64,000 nt of DNA, from NCBI GenBank assembly GCA_009602725.1, contig WELB01000022.1, positions 971,790 through 1,035,789 on the forward strand, read 5' to 3'. Of the stretch, positions 1-10,190 are shown in pieces (positions within the stretch are counted from its first letter, which is position 1; the number at the start of each line of letters is the position of its first letter). The position numbers and the translations under genes were made by a program. The notes under the pieces are model-generated. The model saw nothing but the letters and a program-made list of their open reading frames with translations. It was not told the origin of the DNA and did not search any database. Source of the stretch: Spirogloea muscicola. Lineage: Eukaryota; Streptophyta; Zygnematophyceae; Spirogloeales; Spirogloeaceae.

Positions 1-2004
1 CGGCGGCAGCGGCGACGACGGCGAGGCTGCCGGCGGCGGCGGCGGCGCCGCCGACGTGTGCGGCACCTCTGGGCGCGAAGGCGATGAGCCCCCGCGCCCC
101 ACCGCCAAGCTCGCCATGTGGGTGAGCGCAACGAAGCGGCCTCTGGGGCGGCCTGCGTGCGCGACGAGGCCGGCGAGTCGGCCCTGAGGCGACGGCGGGC
201 GAGTTGCGAGCGTGGCGCGCGCCCGCAGGACTTTGGGCAGTGTGACGCGCGCCGCTGCACCGGCCGCAAGCTCGCCCGCCTGCGCTGCCTCCGGGTACGA
301 CCGACTTCGCCTGGCTGGACTTGCTGCCGAGCACTGTGCGGCCGCCTGCTGCAGATGCTCACGGGCCTGCATGCACGCTGCGGTCATGGGGGAGGCAGGA
401 GCTGAAGGTGCAGCAGCGCTTTGAAGGCATCGTCCTGAGGTGGGACACTCCACCAACGCCCTGCTGCGCTCGTTTCACCCTCCTTCGCCAGTGCGGCGAC
501 TGCAGGGGCCATCCGAGTGTCAGCCTCGGGGGATGTGGGGTTTCGGATGTAGGGTTTGCGGTTCAGGCTGAAAGCATCGGAGGGCTGAGGAATTGGGGGG
601 TTCCGAGGAGGCTTGCACTCGCGCGTAAGCCCCGTTGCCTTGTCGATGGCTGGCTGAGCCCTGAGCAGCCGTGTGCCCGGGGGCCTCTGGCGACTCGAGC
701 AGCCCGGTGGGCGTCAAGTGCGTCTCCAAGGAAGACGCGGCGCTGGCGGCACGGCACGGCCTGGCGGTGGTGGATTGCTCCTGGGCGCGCCTCGATGACG
801 TCCCCTTTGCGCACCTGCGCTGCCCTGCGCCTCGGCTTTGTGCGCTTCACGCCCCTCTCTAAGCTTGCCTCACATAGTCCGGCCCGTGCCTCTGAGGTGC
901 AGGTACGCTGCTGAAGGTGCTCTTGGGATGTGTGCACTGAGAGGCACAGATCGCACATACGCTCCTTACTGGCACTTTGGCAGCAATGGGCAGGCGGTCA
1001 CCTGAACGTTGTGATGGCTACTCAGTGTCACATGCAACTTCGTTCAGAAGAACACCTCGGACCTTTGGCTACTGATGGTCAGCTTCTGCACGTGCGCTGG
1101 GCCCCTCGCAGTGCCGTGGCTGGTTGCAGCGAACCCTGTCAACTACGGGCGGCCGCTGAAGCTTTCGTGCGTGGAAGCGCTTGCAGCTGCACTCTTCATC
1201 TGGTCAGCTTGCTCGCCCCTGCGCTCGTAACTTGCTCGCCCCTGCGCTCGTAAAGGAGTGTGCACCGGTGACAAAGAACGCCGCGCCCGTCGTGGCTCCT
1301 CCATCTCTTCCAATTACTCAGTACAATGATTTGCTGATTGGCAGCGGGGACGTGGATAATTGCACCCTTATCCTTGACAAGTTCAAATGGGGCCACGCCT
1401 TCCTCTCCTTGAATGGGTGCGCTCTCCCAGGCTAGCTTCTCCTTCCCCATCCAGCTGCACCTTGCAGCAATCTGTAACCGTTAAGGAGCCACGAGGAATC
1501 AGGACTTGTTACTGTGTGGCCTTGCAGGGACTTGCTGCAGGAGTATGCCAGGTGCCAGAGTGGCGCGGAGGTGGTAGCTGCACAGGAGCGCTGGCTTGCC
1601 CATCCACCTGCGCTTGGCCTCACATCGCCCTCCCAGGCAGCAAATCTAGCCGACAAAGGTCAGGTGGTACACCTGCTGAGTTGCTGGAGATTTCTCAAGT
1701 GCATGATGGTTGCCACGCTATGCTTGAAGGTTCACGCTCAAGGGTTGGGGGATGATCTCGCTGATGGATTGCTAGCCAGCCAACGACCTGTACAAGCCCA
1801 GTGTCACCTTGATGTAATCTTCAAGGGGGTCCTTTTGCAGGTGGTCAGCACAATTTAAGTACTGAAACCAGCAGCGATGAGGACGGCTTGCCTCCCTTGG
1901 AACACAATACCAACCACCGAGACTTGCCTGACTCAAGTGAGGAGGACTTGGACGACGATGAGGTCGACGTGGATGATGTTGAACGAATGCAGACATCAGG
2001 ATGA
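1..2004 (+). CDS. TSR3: TSR3, 18S rRNA aminocarboxypropyltransferase (5' end outside window)
   Basis: The spliced product matches the eukaryotic Tsr3 family throughout. Family role: transfer of the acp group from S-adenosylmethionine to a methyl-pseudouridine of 18S rRNA during late cytoplasmic 40S maturation. Exons read as 1-121, 229-294, 399-439, 700-839, 1112-1202, 1345-1416, 1528-1658 and 1841-2004. Every intron is GT-AG (104-272 bp) and all phases join, giving 274 residues plus TGA. Conserved blocks in order: KLAMW at the exon 1/2 junction, then [18 protein letters not shown] (RLI-like N-terminal domain), [63 protein letters not shown] and [19 protein letters not shown]. The last exon encodes an acidic, Asp/Glu-rich tail, common in this family. 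Exon 1 is Gly/Ala-rich and open at the window edge, so the start codon lies upstream. No frameshift or stop is seen. Confidence 0.95.
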
Positions 2005-3364
2005 GCAGTCTCGAGCGCACCCATGACGAAATTGCAGGGCGTCAAGCACCCATTGCCATCTAGTCTTTGAACCGGCCATCCATTTGCCGCAGCGCGCTCG
2101 ACGCTGCAACGGGCAGGAATCGGCTGCGGATCGCCCATTCTCCCACACAGTGGTGGGATGCATCTCGGATGTTGTCACCATACTCGAGGTCGTTAGCCTG
2201 GCCACAACGCCCTTTCGAGACGCCGCTTGGTAGTCGGAGCTTCAGGGAGTCCCCGCAGTTTGACGATGTCGCCCCACTGACGGCAGGTCAGCCCTGGAAC
2301 GGGACCAGCGCTTCTGCCCGGCCATTCTTTATCACGACGTGTGAGTCGCGGCCAGCCACCCTTTCGGGCTGCTCAAGGCTTCAATATGTGAAGGCTGGGA
2401 AGGATCCCCCGCGCCGTGTTACAAAATACCCGGCACAAAAAGAATGGGGGTGGAGCAGGCACCAGCATCAGCATTGAGGGAGGAGACATGCTGTGTCATG
2501 AGCATGAGGAAGCACAGCTACTGTACTCATACTACTCTATAGGTTGCAATGGAGGTATTTGTGATAGGTCTGAGACTGCACTTGCTTGGTCCATAGAGCT
2601 CAAGAATCTGCACGCGGATGGCATGTAGGCTTAACAGGCTGTGCAGCTTTAGTCGACTGACTTGACTGTGTTGTAATGTGCTATAATCGTATACAGTATG
2701 GTAACAAACACGCCACTGGTGCATTCATGAGCAGATTGCTATATAGATCACAACTGCATGCACATGTTGCTTGCACATGCCTGCATCCTTGGCATGCCAT
2801 TGAGACTACCAAACGTTTCCTGCAACACTCGTGCTGCAGTCCTCCAGCCACACCACGACCAGGCAACTGATGCATACGGGTTCCCTCATGTTCCTGGCTA
2901 GGGCAGATTTCTCAATCTGCTGTATGGTCATAAACGTAAAATGCTGAGCGGCTCTTGTCAGGCTTGCAAGCAGCTGCCTGACCACAATTTACTAGAAATT
3001 TACCAGAAATTCTCATATGCAATACATGCTAATCAGGGGAGAACGGTCACGCACCTAGCAGCAATCCACCAGGTGAGGGGTGGTGAGAAGGCGGATTTAG
3101 TACTAGGTTGGGGGTTTGCTCACTGGAAGATCTGGTCGAGAATGGTCAGGACTAATACGGATTGCACATATTGTCTGCCTTGATCGTCGGGTCTCAAAAG
3201 GCAGCCTTGGAGTCTCGCGGAGGCAACCCTGACTGCAATTTATCATTATGGAATTGTAAAACAATGGTGGAGTGAATCAAACTTCCCCCCGCTCCCAGGG
3301 CTCCATGAAGCTTCATCTGGTGGGGGAGTTGGGAATCCACAGGCGCTTTCATTTGCCAGTAGGA
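2005..3364. other. Intergenic region between convergent TSR3 and the amidase gene
   Basis: I see no coding region or repeat family here. It should hold the two 3' UTRs. TGTAA, the usual green-algal poly(A) signal, occurs on + near 2672, about 670 bp after the TSR3 stop. Composition is more AT-rich than the coding exons. Confidence 0.5.
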
Positions 3365-5500
3365 CTAACCAGCTGTACTCAAGATCTTCATAAGCTCTAC
3401 AGTGAGGTCAAGAAGAGCTTCGTCATTGCCTCGTTCTGCAACAAGGCCCAGATTCACAGGGCACCCATGCACCTTGCTTACAGGGAGGCTGACCTGCAAA
3501 CATCAATGTCACAAGAGCACCTCAAAGAGTGTGATACAGTGCTTGTAAGCAACAGGCAACAGCCTCATCTACACAAGGACTTGCCTCGATGACAGAGGGA
3601 CTTGCAACAACAGCCCTGCATAATGCAAATTGCTGTGCACCATTGCCATCGCGGTGTGCTACTGGTCGAGAGCTGCCCCCTGATGGACCATCAGCCACCA
3701 CCATGTTGAGATTGTCATCACGCTGCTGCAGCGTCTGTGTACCTGCCTCTTAGACCCATGGACTGCAGAGTTGCCCAGTCGGGTTGGTGCCAGGCTATGC
3801 TGGTCATAGGAGTTTGGCCAGTCACCTGAGGCAGGCCGCCTGCACCGCTGACGGTGCAGAGTGCAAGAGTACGCATCTCAAAGACCTCCATGTCTGCCTT
3901 GGAAGTTGTGAGGAGGGGCGCAATGCCGGGTGCAGGGGGCACAGCTAGGGCAGCCCCCTTGCCAAGCACTCCATCCACATGCTCGGCAATCCTGCAATTT
4001 GCCACATCCCATCTTACAAGCTGCGAAGTGTGGCAAAGACAGCAAGCCGCTGCCGCTGCTGCAAGATCGCCTCTCCATTACCAGCTGAAGATGCTATTGT
4101 GAGGCAGAGGACACCGTCTACACTTGGACGGCCGTTCCCTCTGACATGATTGCACACCTCTTCCGCTTTGAGGCTGCCTCTGCTGCTTGCTCCTCTGTCA
4201 CCTTTGAAGCACCCTCTACTCTTTCCTGAATGGCTGTCCCAAACCGTGGACTTTCTCTTTGCACCCATCCCCCGTGACACTCCCACATCTCCTTTCCCTG
4301 CCACGGCCAGCCATGAGCATCATGGCAAGCAGGATGAGCACTGATAAATCCACCTACTATCCTGCTTGCCAGGGCACAGGGGCGGGTTCCAGCTCACCTC
4401 GAGGACCAGTATAATGTCTGCCCAGTCCTCCAAGGTTCCGACACTACCAGGGTCTCCCACCCTGATCTCCTGCGGAGGGCCGAGAAGCTCTTGCAGCTGG
4501 GGCATGTGGGGAGTGAGGCGGTCATAGATGGCCTTGGAACACTCGGTCTCCATGATTGCGAATGCGTCCTCGGCCACCAGCCACCGCGTGAGCTTGTGGC
4601 GGCCTTCGCCCTGGCTGGAAGCTGCCAGCAGGACATGGCCTACAGCCCGAAGTACCTCCGCGTCCCGGGCGAACCAGCCGACTATCAGGCACACCACATC
4701 ATGCCAAAGGCAGTGCGGAGGTTTGTCAGCGTGCTAGAAGCACGCAGCAGAGAGTGAGGCGCAGAAAGTCGATCGTGGCGGTAGAACAGAGACCTGTGTC
4801 GGACGAGGGCTGCAGCGCCTTGGCGCCCTCCAGCGAGATGCGGCTATGAGTGGGGCGGAACGCCAGGATGCCACAGTGGTTGGCCGGAACCCTGACTGAG
4901 CCGGCTGTATCGCTGCCCAGCGCAAAATCCACCAGCCCGGCCGCCACCTGGTCATCGAGGCTTCAGCCCGAGTTGGGAGCCGCCTCGGTGCTGCCTCACT
5001 CCTCCGAAGGCTTGTGACCATGCCCACTTGCGGTCGTCGCTGGGCGGAAGGCTGTGCGGCTTGGCCTCTTCCTCGGGTCTTGGCTCGGGCGGACAACGAG
5101 ACGGCAGCAGGACAACGATGACGGACGGGCGCGCAGCGAGCGCAACGCGATCGCCGGGAACGGGTGACCGGCGACGTACTGCAGAGGCGGAGCCCGAGGA
5201 GGAGCCGCCCGGGATGCGGTCAGGCGCGGCCGGGTTGAGGGGCGTGCCGTAGTGCTCGTTCACGCCCTCCAGGCCGTACGCCATCTCCTCCATGGCGGCC
5301 TTGCCGACCAGCGCGGCACCCGCGTCCAGCAGCGCCTGGGGAAGCCCGCGCCGCGCTTCAGATGCTGCCGCGAGGCCCGGGGGGGAGCGGGCCGGGTGAA
5401 GGGGAGCGCAGCGTGCCTGCACGGCAGGGGCAGTGGCGGCCGCAGGGCCGTGCGTGGCCAGCCAAGTGGGGTTCCCGAAGCCCGTGCGGAAGCCCGCGAC
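3365..5500 (-). CDS. Amidase-signature enzyme, AMI1-like (N-terminal exon missing)
   Basis: Exons on the minus strand read 5500-5417, 5335-5180, 4947-4794, 4681-4398, 4297-about 4124, 4058-4018, 3991-3826 and 3493-3365 (TAG). Phases join to 395 residues. The order of blocks matches plant AMI1/Toc64-type amidases: GFGNPTWLATHGPAAATAPA, ALLDAGAALVGKAAMEEMAY, PGGSSSGSAS (cis-Ser loop), VDFALGSDTAGSVRVPA (nucleophile Ser region), HCGILAFRPTH, VGWFARDAEVLRAVGHVLL, CHGGWVQRESPRFGTAIQER and a C-terminal LPQVSLPVSKVHGCPVNLGL. AMI1 enzymes hydrolyse small amides such as indole-3-acetamide; the substrate here is unknown. Plant AMI1 is about 425 residues, so roughly 30-40 N-terminal residues, including the catalytic Lys (K-D motif), are unaccounted for. 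Intron 1 (5416-5336) would be GC-AG. The donor of the fifth listed exon is uncertain (4124 keeps the frame; a better-looking GT at 4157 does not). It could be a working gene with a distant or misassembled first exon, or a truncated one. Confidence 0.85.
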
Positions 5501-5795
5501 CTGCGGGCGGCGGCGCCGCGGCGCGGGGCGCGCGGCGNCACAACTTTCTCGGCACCCCTCGCGCTTCGGCGGCTGCGGCGCCGCCATGGCGGCCCACGGC
5601 AACGGCGGCGGCGGCGCCGCCGGCGGCGGCGCCCGCCATGTCTTGCGGCGAGGTGGGCTGGCCCGGGGCAGGGCCGCCGCCAGGGCTGGGCGCTTGCAGT
5701 GGGGTCCACCTGCCCTTGCTGCTGACTCTGGCTCTGGCCAGGGGACCCACTTCCAGGAGCCTAGCTTCTCTGACCTGAGGCTGCTTGGCCGGGGT
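5501..5795. other. GC-rich stretch upstream of the amidase exons, with an ambiguous base
   Basis: Very GC-rich with GCC/GGC runs, and one N at 5538. The expected first amidase exon is not recognisable in any frame. The long open frames here have low-complexity Arg/Ala/Gly composition and are probably not genes. The N may mark an assembly problem exactly where the exon should be. Confidence 0.4.
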
Positions 5796-7700
5796 TACTG
5801 AGTAATACGTAGCTGCTTTGTTTCTTGTTGTGCTTGTTTTTCTTAGCGCTCCCCCTGGCCCCCTTCTCGTACTTTGTTCCTTCTTGTTTAAGCTGGCTTT
5901 TCCAGCCCCTATCCTCAATGGGCGAGCCCTTTCTTCCTGCGGGCGGCTCACGTGTGCCGTGTGATGCGCCTGTGATGGGCACTCGTGCTGACAAGGCCTA
6001 TCCGTTGGTGCACTGTCTGGGCTGAACGAGTCCCCATGCCCCCGAAGTATTACCCGTCACTTGGTTGGGGCTCAGGCGACGGAGAAGCGGAATGGCGCAC
6101 CCTGAGAGAAGCGGGCTTAGCAAACAGAATGGACAATGTCCGCGGGCCACAAAACGGTGGCCGGAAAGACAAAACCTACGCACCAATAATTAATGATGTA
6201 GATGGATGCTCAGTAACCACGAGTGAGCAACAGCAAATCAGAATAACTCGAAGCAGGAAAAGCAGCACTACGCCGAGACCCTGGGCAGCAGCCAAACCGC
6301 GGCCCGAGCGCGTGTGGACCGCGTGGGCCAAAGAGCGCTGGAACGAGACCGCCAACCTCATACGAAAGACCTGGGCGAGGGAGCCGGCAGCATTGAAGCC
6401 TGGCAAACCCGGCCGCCGCTCGATGGCCTGCCGGGCAAGCCGCTGGAGGAGATCCCCAGCCACTGCCGAAGGCCCCGTGAAAGTCAACGGCCAGGGCCGC
6501 GAAGACAACGCCTGGAGGGTGGTCAACGTACTTGCGCTCCATACTCCGAGCCGCCAAAGCGACCGCGTGCGTCAGCGCGTGAATCGGCGAGCGTCGCAGA
6601 CTTGGCGGGGTTGGCGAAATCGATGCAACTTGCAGTCACCACATCTGCGATGATACGCGGACCTCCTCCGGGCGGGATGGCGACTAGGTCAGCGCGGCGG
6701 GTGTGGAGCTGTCCGTCGGTGCCCCGCTGGATGGCCATGATTGTCGTATTTTCAACTGCCACCTTGTAGCTGGCCTCCATGAACACACCCTGCATGCCGT
6801 CTCGCAGGATGTCGTGTGAACCGGTCCGCTCGCCCCCGTGCGCGCAGCGGAGCATGTGGGCAGCCAGCGTCGCAGGGTCATCGTGGCGGGCACCGCACTC
6901 GCACATTTGGATCCCGACGAGGCAGGGAGGGAGGAGGCCCAGGAGCCGGTGGACCGCCGTCCTGAAACCTCGTCTGATATTGTGAGCGCCGCGTAGATTG
7001 GGAGCGCCAATAAGCACGCCGCCGCCGGGGGAGGAGGCTGAGAGGATCCGGCGCCCTCGAAGGTCGTGCGGCGGCAGGAGCTCCACCACCTGGTCATAGG
7101 CCGCTTTGTCCACCAGCGCAGTGTAGCGGGCCTGGGCCCGCAGGTCGGGGGTGTGCGCGAGGTGGACGAATGGAACGACCTGCTGCGGCACGTCGGGGTG
7201 GGCCGCCAGGAGCCCGTCGCGGCCAGCGCGGAGAGCAGCCTGAAAGGGCAACTGGCCGCTCTCCACATCAGCTTGCCGTGAATTTGGAAGCATGGGGGCG
7301 GCGACCTGGGCCCAGCTGCCCAGGTAGGCGGCCTCGGCGGCGGCGGGCGACTGGGCGGCAGCCCAAGCCGCCGCGGCTGACTGGCAGGCCAGCCTGGAGC
7401 AGCGCGTGGTAAGGAAAACGGGGTGTTGGAGGAGAGTGGCCGCACTCGCCAGAATGCCGGTGTCAGAAGCCACGTACGCTGCCTTCACCGCCGGGGAGGT
7501 GGGGAGGACGCGGGCCAAGTAGTGCGGACGCTGGGCAATGCACCTGGTCAGCACAGCGGTCGTCTTGCAGCGTGTGGAGACGGTCCGCTAGCCGGAGGTG
7601 CTCCAGCAGTCGCACCTGGAGCTGCTCCACCACAAAGGCTAAGTAGCCTATGGGGGCTGGTATCTGGCAGCCCGAGGGCAGGCGCAGGTGGGCTGGCAGG
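5796..7700 (-). mobile_element. LINE, 5'-truncated (C-terminal ORF2 plus 3' region)
   Basis: The minus strand carries the end of a non-LTR retrotransposon ORF (7700 to 6523, with a frameshift near 7554). A 3' non-coding region follows to about 5796. Copies of this 3' region recur at 7750-8270, 8640-9330, 13980-14293, 54440-55140 and 60190-60700, which is why I read it as the element's 3' tail. 5' truncation is typical of LINE insertion. The end of the tail sits next to the amidase upstream region. Confidence 0.7.
6523..7554 (-). pseudogene. LINE ORF2 C-terminal fragment with CCHH finger and endonuclease-like block
   Basis: An open stretch of 343 residues without the reverse transcriptase domain. 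Near residues 220-250 it has C-x-C...H-x5-C-x-H-GGERTGSHD, the zinc-finger type found after the RT in LINE ORF2 proteins. This is followed near residues 285-310 by RRADLVAIPPGGG and IIADVVTAS. That D...ADV arrangement resembles the PD-(D/E)XK restriction-like endonuclease of R2-type LINEs; this reading is an inference from pattern only. The N-terminal part (RT) is missing, so the fragment is not autonomous. The frame continues upstream on another phase to about 7700. Confidence 0.65.
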
Positions 7701-7749
7701 CCCCAGGGAGCACGCTGCAAAATTCGCAAGCGCGGCCAGATTAACTGGT

Positions 7750-8270
7750 GGCCCCAGGGAGAGTGCCGCGCTCCTTGATCAGAATAAGTGGCTCTCCCAA
7801 TGGGGGCTCCTTGATCGCCTTCTTGCCCACGGCAAAGAAGACATTGCTCGCCCATAGAGAAGAGGGGCTGGCAAAGAAAGAAAGTGCTCGCCCATAGAGA
7901 AGAGGGCCAAAGCAAAGCCAGCCCAAAAGGATAGACAAAAGCCAAAGAGCCAAAGAAGGTGCCGAAAAGAAAAGCTACACAGCTAGACACGAGACAACGC
8001 AAAGGAAAGCTCAGTACCCACGGGTGAGCAGCAGCAAGTCCGAGTAACTCGCAGCCGAAAGAAAGAAGAAAGTGCGCGCCCATAGAGAAGAGGGGCTGGC
8101 AGATGCCGGCCCGAAAAGAATGGATAAAATCCAAAAACGAGGCACTCCCCCTAGACCTGAGAAAGCAGCCAGAGCGCGGCCTGCACGCGTGTGGACGGCG
8201 TGAGCCAGGGAGCGCTGGAACGAAACGGCAAAGACGGCCTTCTTGTCCATGGCAGTGATGGCGGCACGCT
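7750..8270 (-). repeat. LINE 3'-tail copy
   Basis: Shares with 6090-6400 and 54570-54850 the modules 'cccatagagaagagg', 'agaatggacaa', 'ctcagtacccacgagtgag' and a block that reads as SFQRSLAHAVHTRAG on the minus strand. The first module occurs three times within the copy (about 7851, 7895 and 8080), so the tail itself contains short internal duplications. Confidence 0.6.
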
Positions 8271-8639
8271 CCAGAAAGAAGCAGGCCGGCAGCGACTCAA
8301 GGAAGGTGACGTGGTCGGAGCTGCCGGAAGAAACGACTAAGTGAGCTCTTCCAAAGATCGCTTTCTCTGGCTCCGAACTTTGTCCATTCATTTTCTGGAA
8401 CCACCCGGAGCGACCACTACTTCCCATGCGCCATGGACACTTGTGGCGACTACGGAACGAATGGGTCTTCCCTCCTCCAGGTTTGCATTTTCGCGATACA
8501 CCAGCGTGCTGGGTGTGCACTAGGCCACGTTAATGGCTTCGTGGTGAGGTCTGACTTCTCAGCTAAGCTCGTCAGATATGTATGTGCTCACTCGAGGATA
8601 TTAGTGGCCTCCTTAGCCATTTCCCCGTTATCGGGACTT
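8271..8639. other. Unassigned sequence between LINE tails
   Basis: No conserved coding pattern or repeat partner recognised elsewhere in the window. Confidence 0.3.
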
Positions 8640-9330
8640 TTGTAAGGCCCCTTCGAACCTTGTCAAAACTTTTTTGGGCTGGCTTCTTACAGCCCTAGCC
8701 CCCATTTGAAGAGCCACTTCTCTTTAGTAAGGCTTGAATTGGCCTCTCTTTCAATTACATGCGCACCGCGCGCTTTCCTTTGCACAAGTACAAGGACCAC
8801 CCGGCGGCACTTCCTGGAGGCTCGGTGCCTTCGGGTCTTGTGTCCTGCTACCGCATGCGTTTATCTATGTGCCTACAGGGGTCCCAGGCGATTGCTTTGC
8901 ATCGCCGGGCTGGTCGCCCTTGCAGCAGCCTCTGGCTTGCGTAGCGGGATTGCTCTTCCTTCCCTCAGCTCATCTGGTTCCTACTGCTGACACGGATGTA
9001 CTAAGAGCGCCCTGTGCCTAGCCTGTGGCTCCGTCATGAACACCTGTATGCATCTGGGTGGCTTTTACAGCCGATTTTAAATTATCAGCAGCCGCATTCT
9101 TTATTATCCATCGCCTGGCACAACTTGTCGATGCCCGCCTGTAACATTCCCTCCGTTTGGGCGTCCCAACTGGAGCCGGTGACTTTGCTACACCACGTGC
9201 AGCTAAGTAAGGTCTGAGGCCTAGGCTTCGTATTGCGCGTGCGCGTGGCATCGTCCGGGAGTCGTACTGCCCGCGAGGCCCCGCTTCGCTGCACGCTGTA
9301 CGGGAATTGTACCTTTTCAACAGGGGTTAC
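8640..9330 (+). repeat. LINE 3'-tail copy
   Basis: Opposite orientation to the copies at 6 and 8 kb. The segment 8830-9080 is closely matched by 60430-60680, including 'cttgtgtcctgctaccgcat' and 'gtggctccgtcatgaacacc'. A short piece of the same end recurs inverted near 34463-34553. It ends in a 'ggggttactgagta' block, as do other copies. Confidence 0.6.
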
Positions 9331-9339
9331 TGAGTATTC

Positions 9340-9735
9340 GTAGCTCCTTGCTTCCTTCTGTGCATTATTGGTGCTTTCTCTGGTCCTCCGAACATTGTCA
9401 AACATTTTTGGTGGGCTGGCCTCTCACAGCGACCGCCCTGTGCAGGAAGCGTCCTTTCTTCTTTCGGCGGATTCTGCTTCGCTGCACGCGGCATCGCCCG
9501 AGCCGTACACTCCCCGGCGGGCGCTGCTTTGCTGCAAGCGGCATCACCCGGGAGTGTACTCTATATCCACCAGGCGCTGCTTCACTGCACGGCATCGTCC
9601 GTGCAGTGAACGGAACCAGCCCATGGAAATTATATCCTACTATCAGGTCCGCCCCTCCAGGGGAGGTCCTTGGGGCTAACCTCGTCACACCCTCGGGGGA
9701 GGGGTGGCAGATGGAATGCTATATGTATCGTCGCC
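9340..9735 (+). repeat. LTR fragment resembling family C
   Basis: Contains repeated 'gctgcttcgctgcacg...catc(g/a)(t/c)ccggg' units and a 'gcccctccaggggaggtcc...ctcgtcaca' block. The same arrangement occurs in the family C LTR at 33440-33850. It is cut by the family B LTR beginning at about 9736. Confidence 0.5.
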
Positions 9736-10190
9736 TGTTTGGGAGAACCAAACGGTACCGGTAAGCGGCAGCTTCACGCGCAACTTCACGCGCGCCACAC
9801 GCCAGTCACGCGCTTCACGCGCCAGTCACGCGTGGCATGCGCCAGTCACGCGCAGCATGCGCCAGTCCCCAGGACTCGTGTACCATTCGTCAGGCTCGCG
9901 CCACGCGAGCCTGCACCTTGCACGTCACGCGCCAGTCGTATTCCCATTGTGCGGGTCCGCTCCTCCCCGGGCTGGACCTCGGGGCTACCCTCGTCACACC
10001 CTCGGGGGAGGGGTGGCAGGCGGAACGCTATAAGTAGTAGGCCGAGGCCAGACTCCTCAGTCGGACCAGTGACGCCCAGAGAGGCACAGCCCTGCTTGCC
10101 TGGTGCCGCAGCGTATGGCCCTGGTCAGTAGCACCTCGGTCTTCTCTACTTCGAGTGCAAGTCCATGGCTCTCCATAGCTGTTGATGATG
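9736..10190 (+). repeat. LTR, family B (5' side of G1)
   Basis: Closely matches 13480-13950: the TGTTTGGGAGAA start, a cluster of ACGCGCCAGTC-type repeats, then the 'gctataagtagtag' block (a possible TATA/core promoter) and 'cctcagtcggaccagtgacg'. With the copy at 13.5 kb it brackets degraded element G1. The downstream end is not sharply defined. Confidence 0.65.

Noticed and set aside
321-958. Open frames crossing TSR3 introns on both strands
   Set aside because: They overlap the TSR3 exons in other frames and lack any family match; the spliced TSR3 model explains the region.
5260-5778. Several overlapping long open frames rich in Arg, Ala and Gly
   Set aside because: They are mirror frames of a GC-rich stretch and of amidase exons; composition is low-complexity and no family is recognisable.
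9670-10131. Open frames of 100-150 residues with Thr/Arg/His repeats within LTRs
   Set aside because: They come from the ACGCGCCAGTC repeat cluster read in three frames; similar frames occur in every family B LTR and contain no domain.
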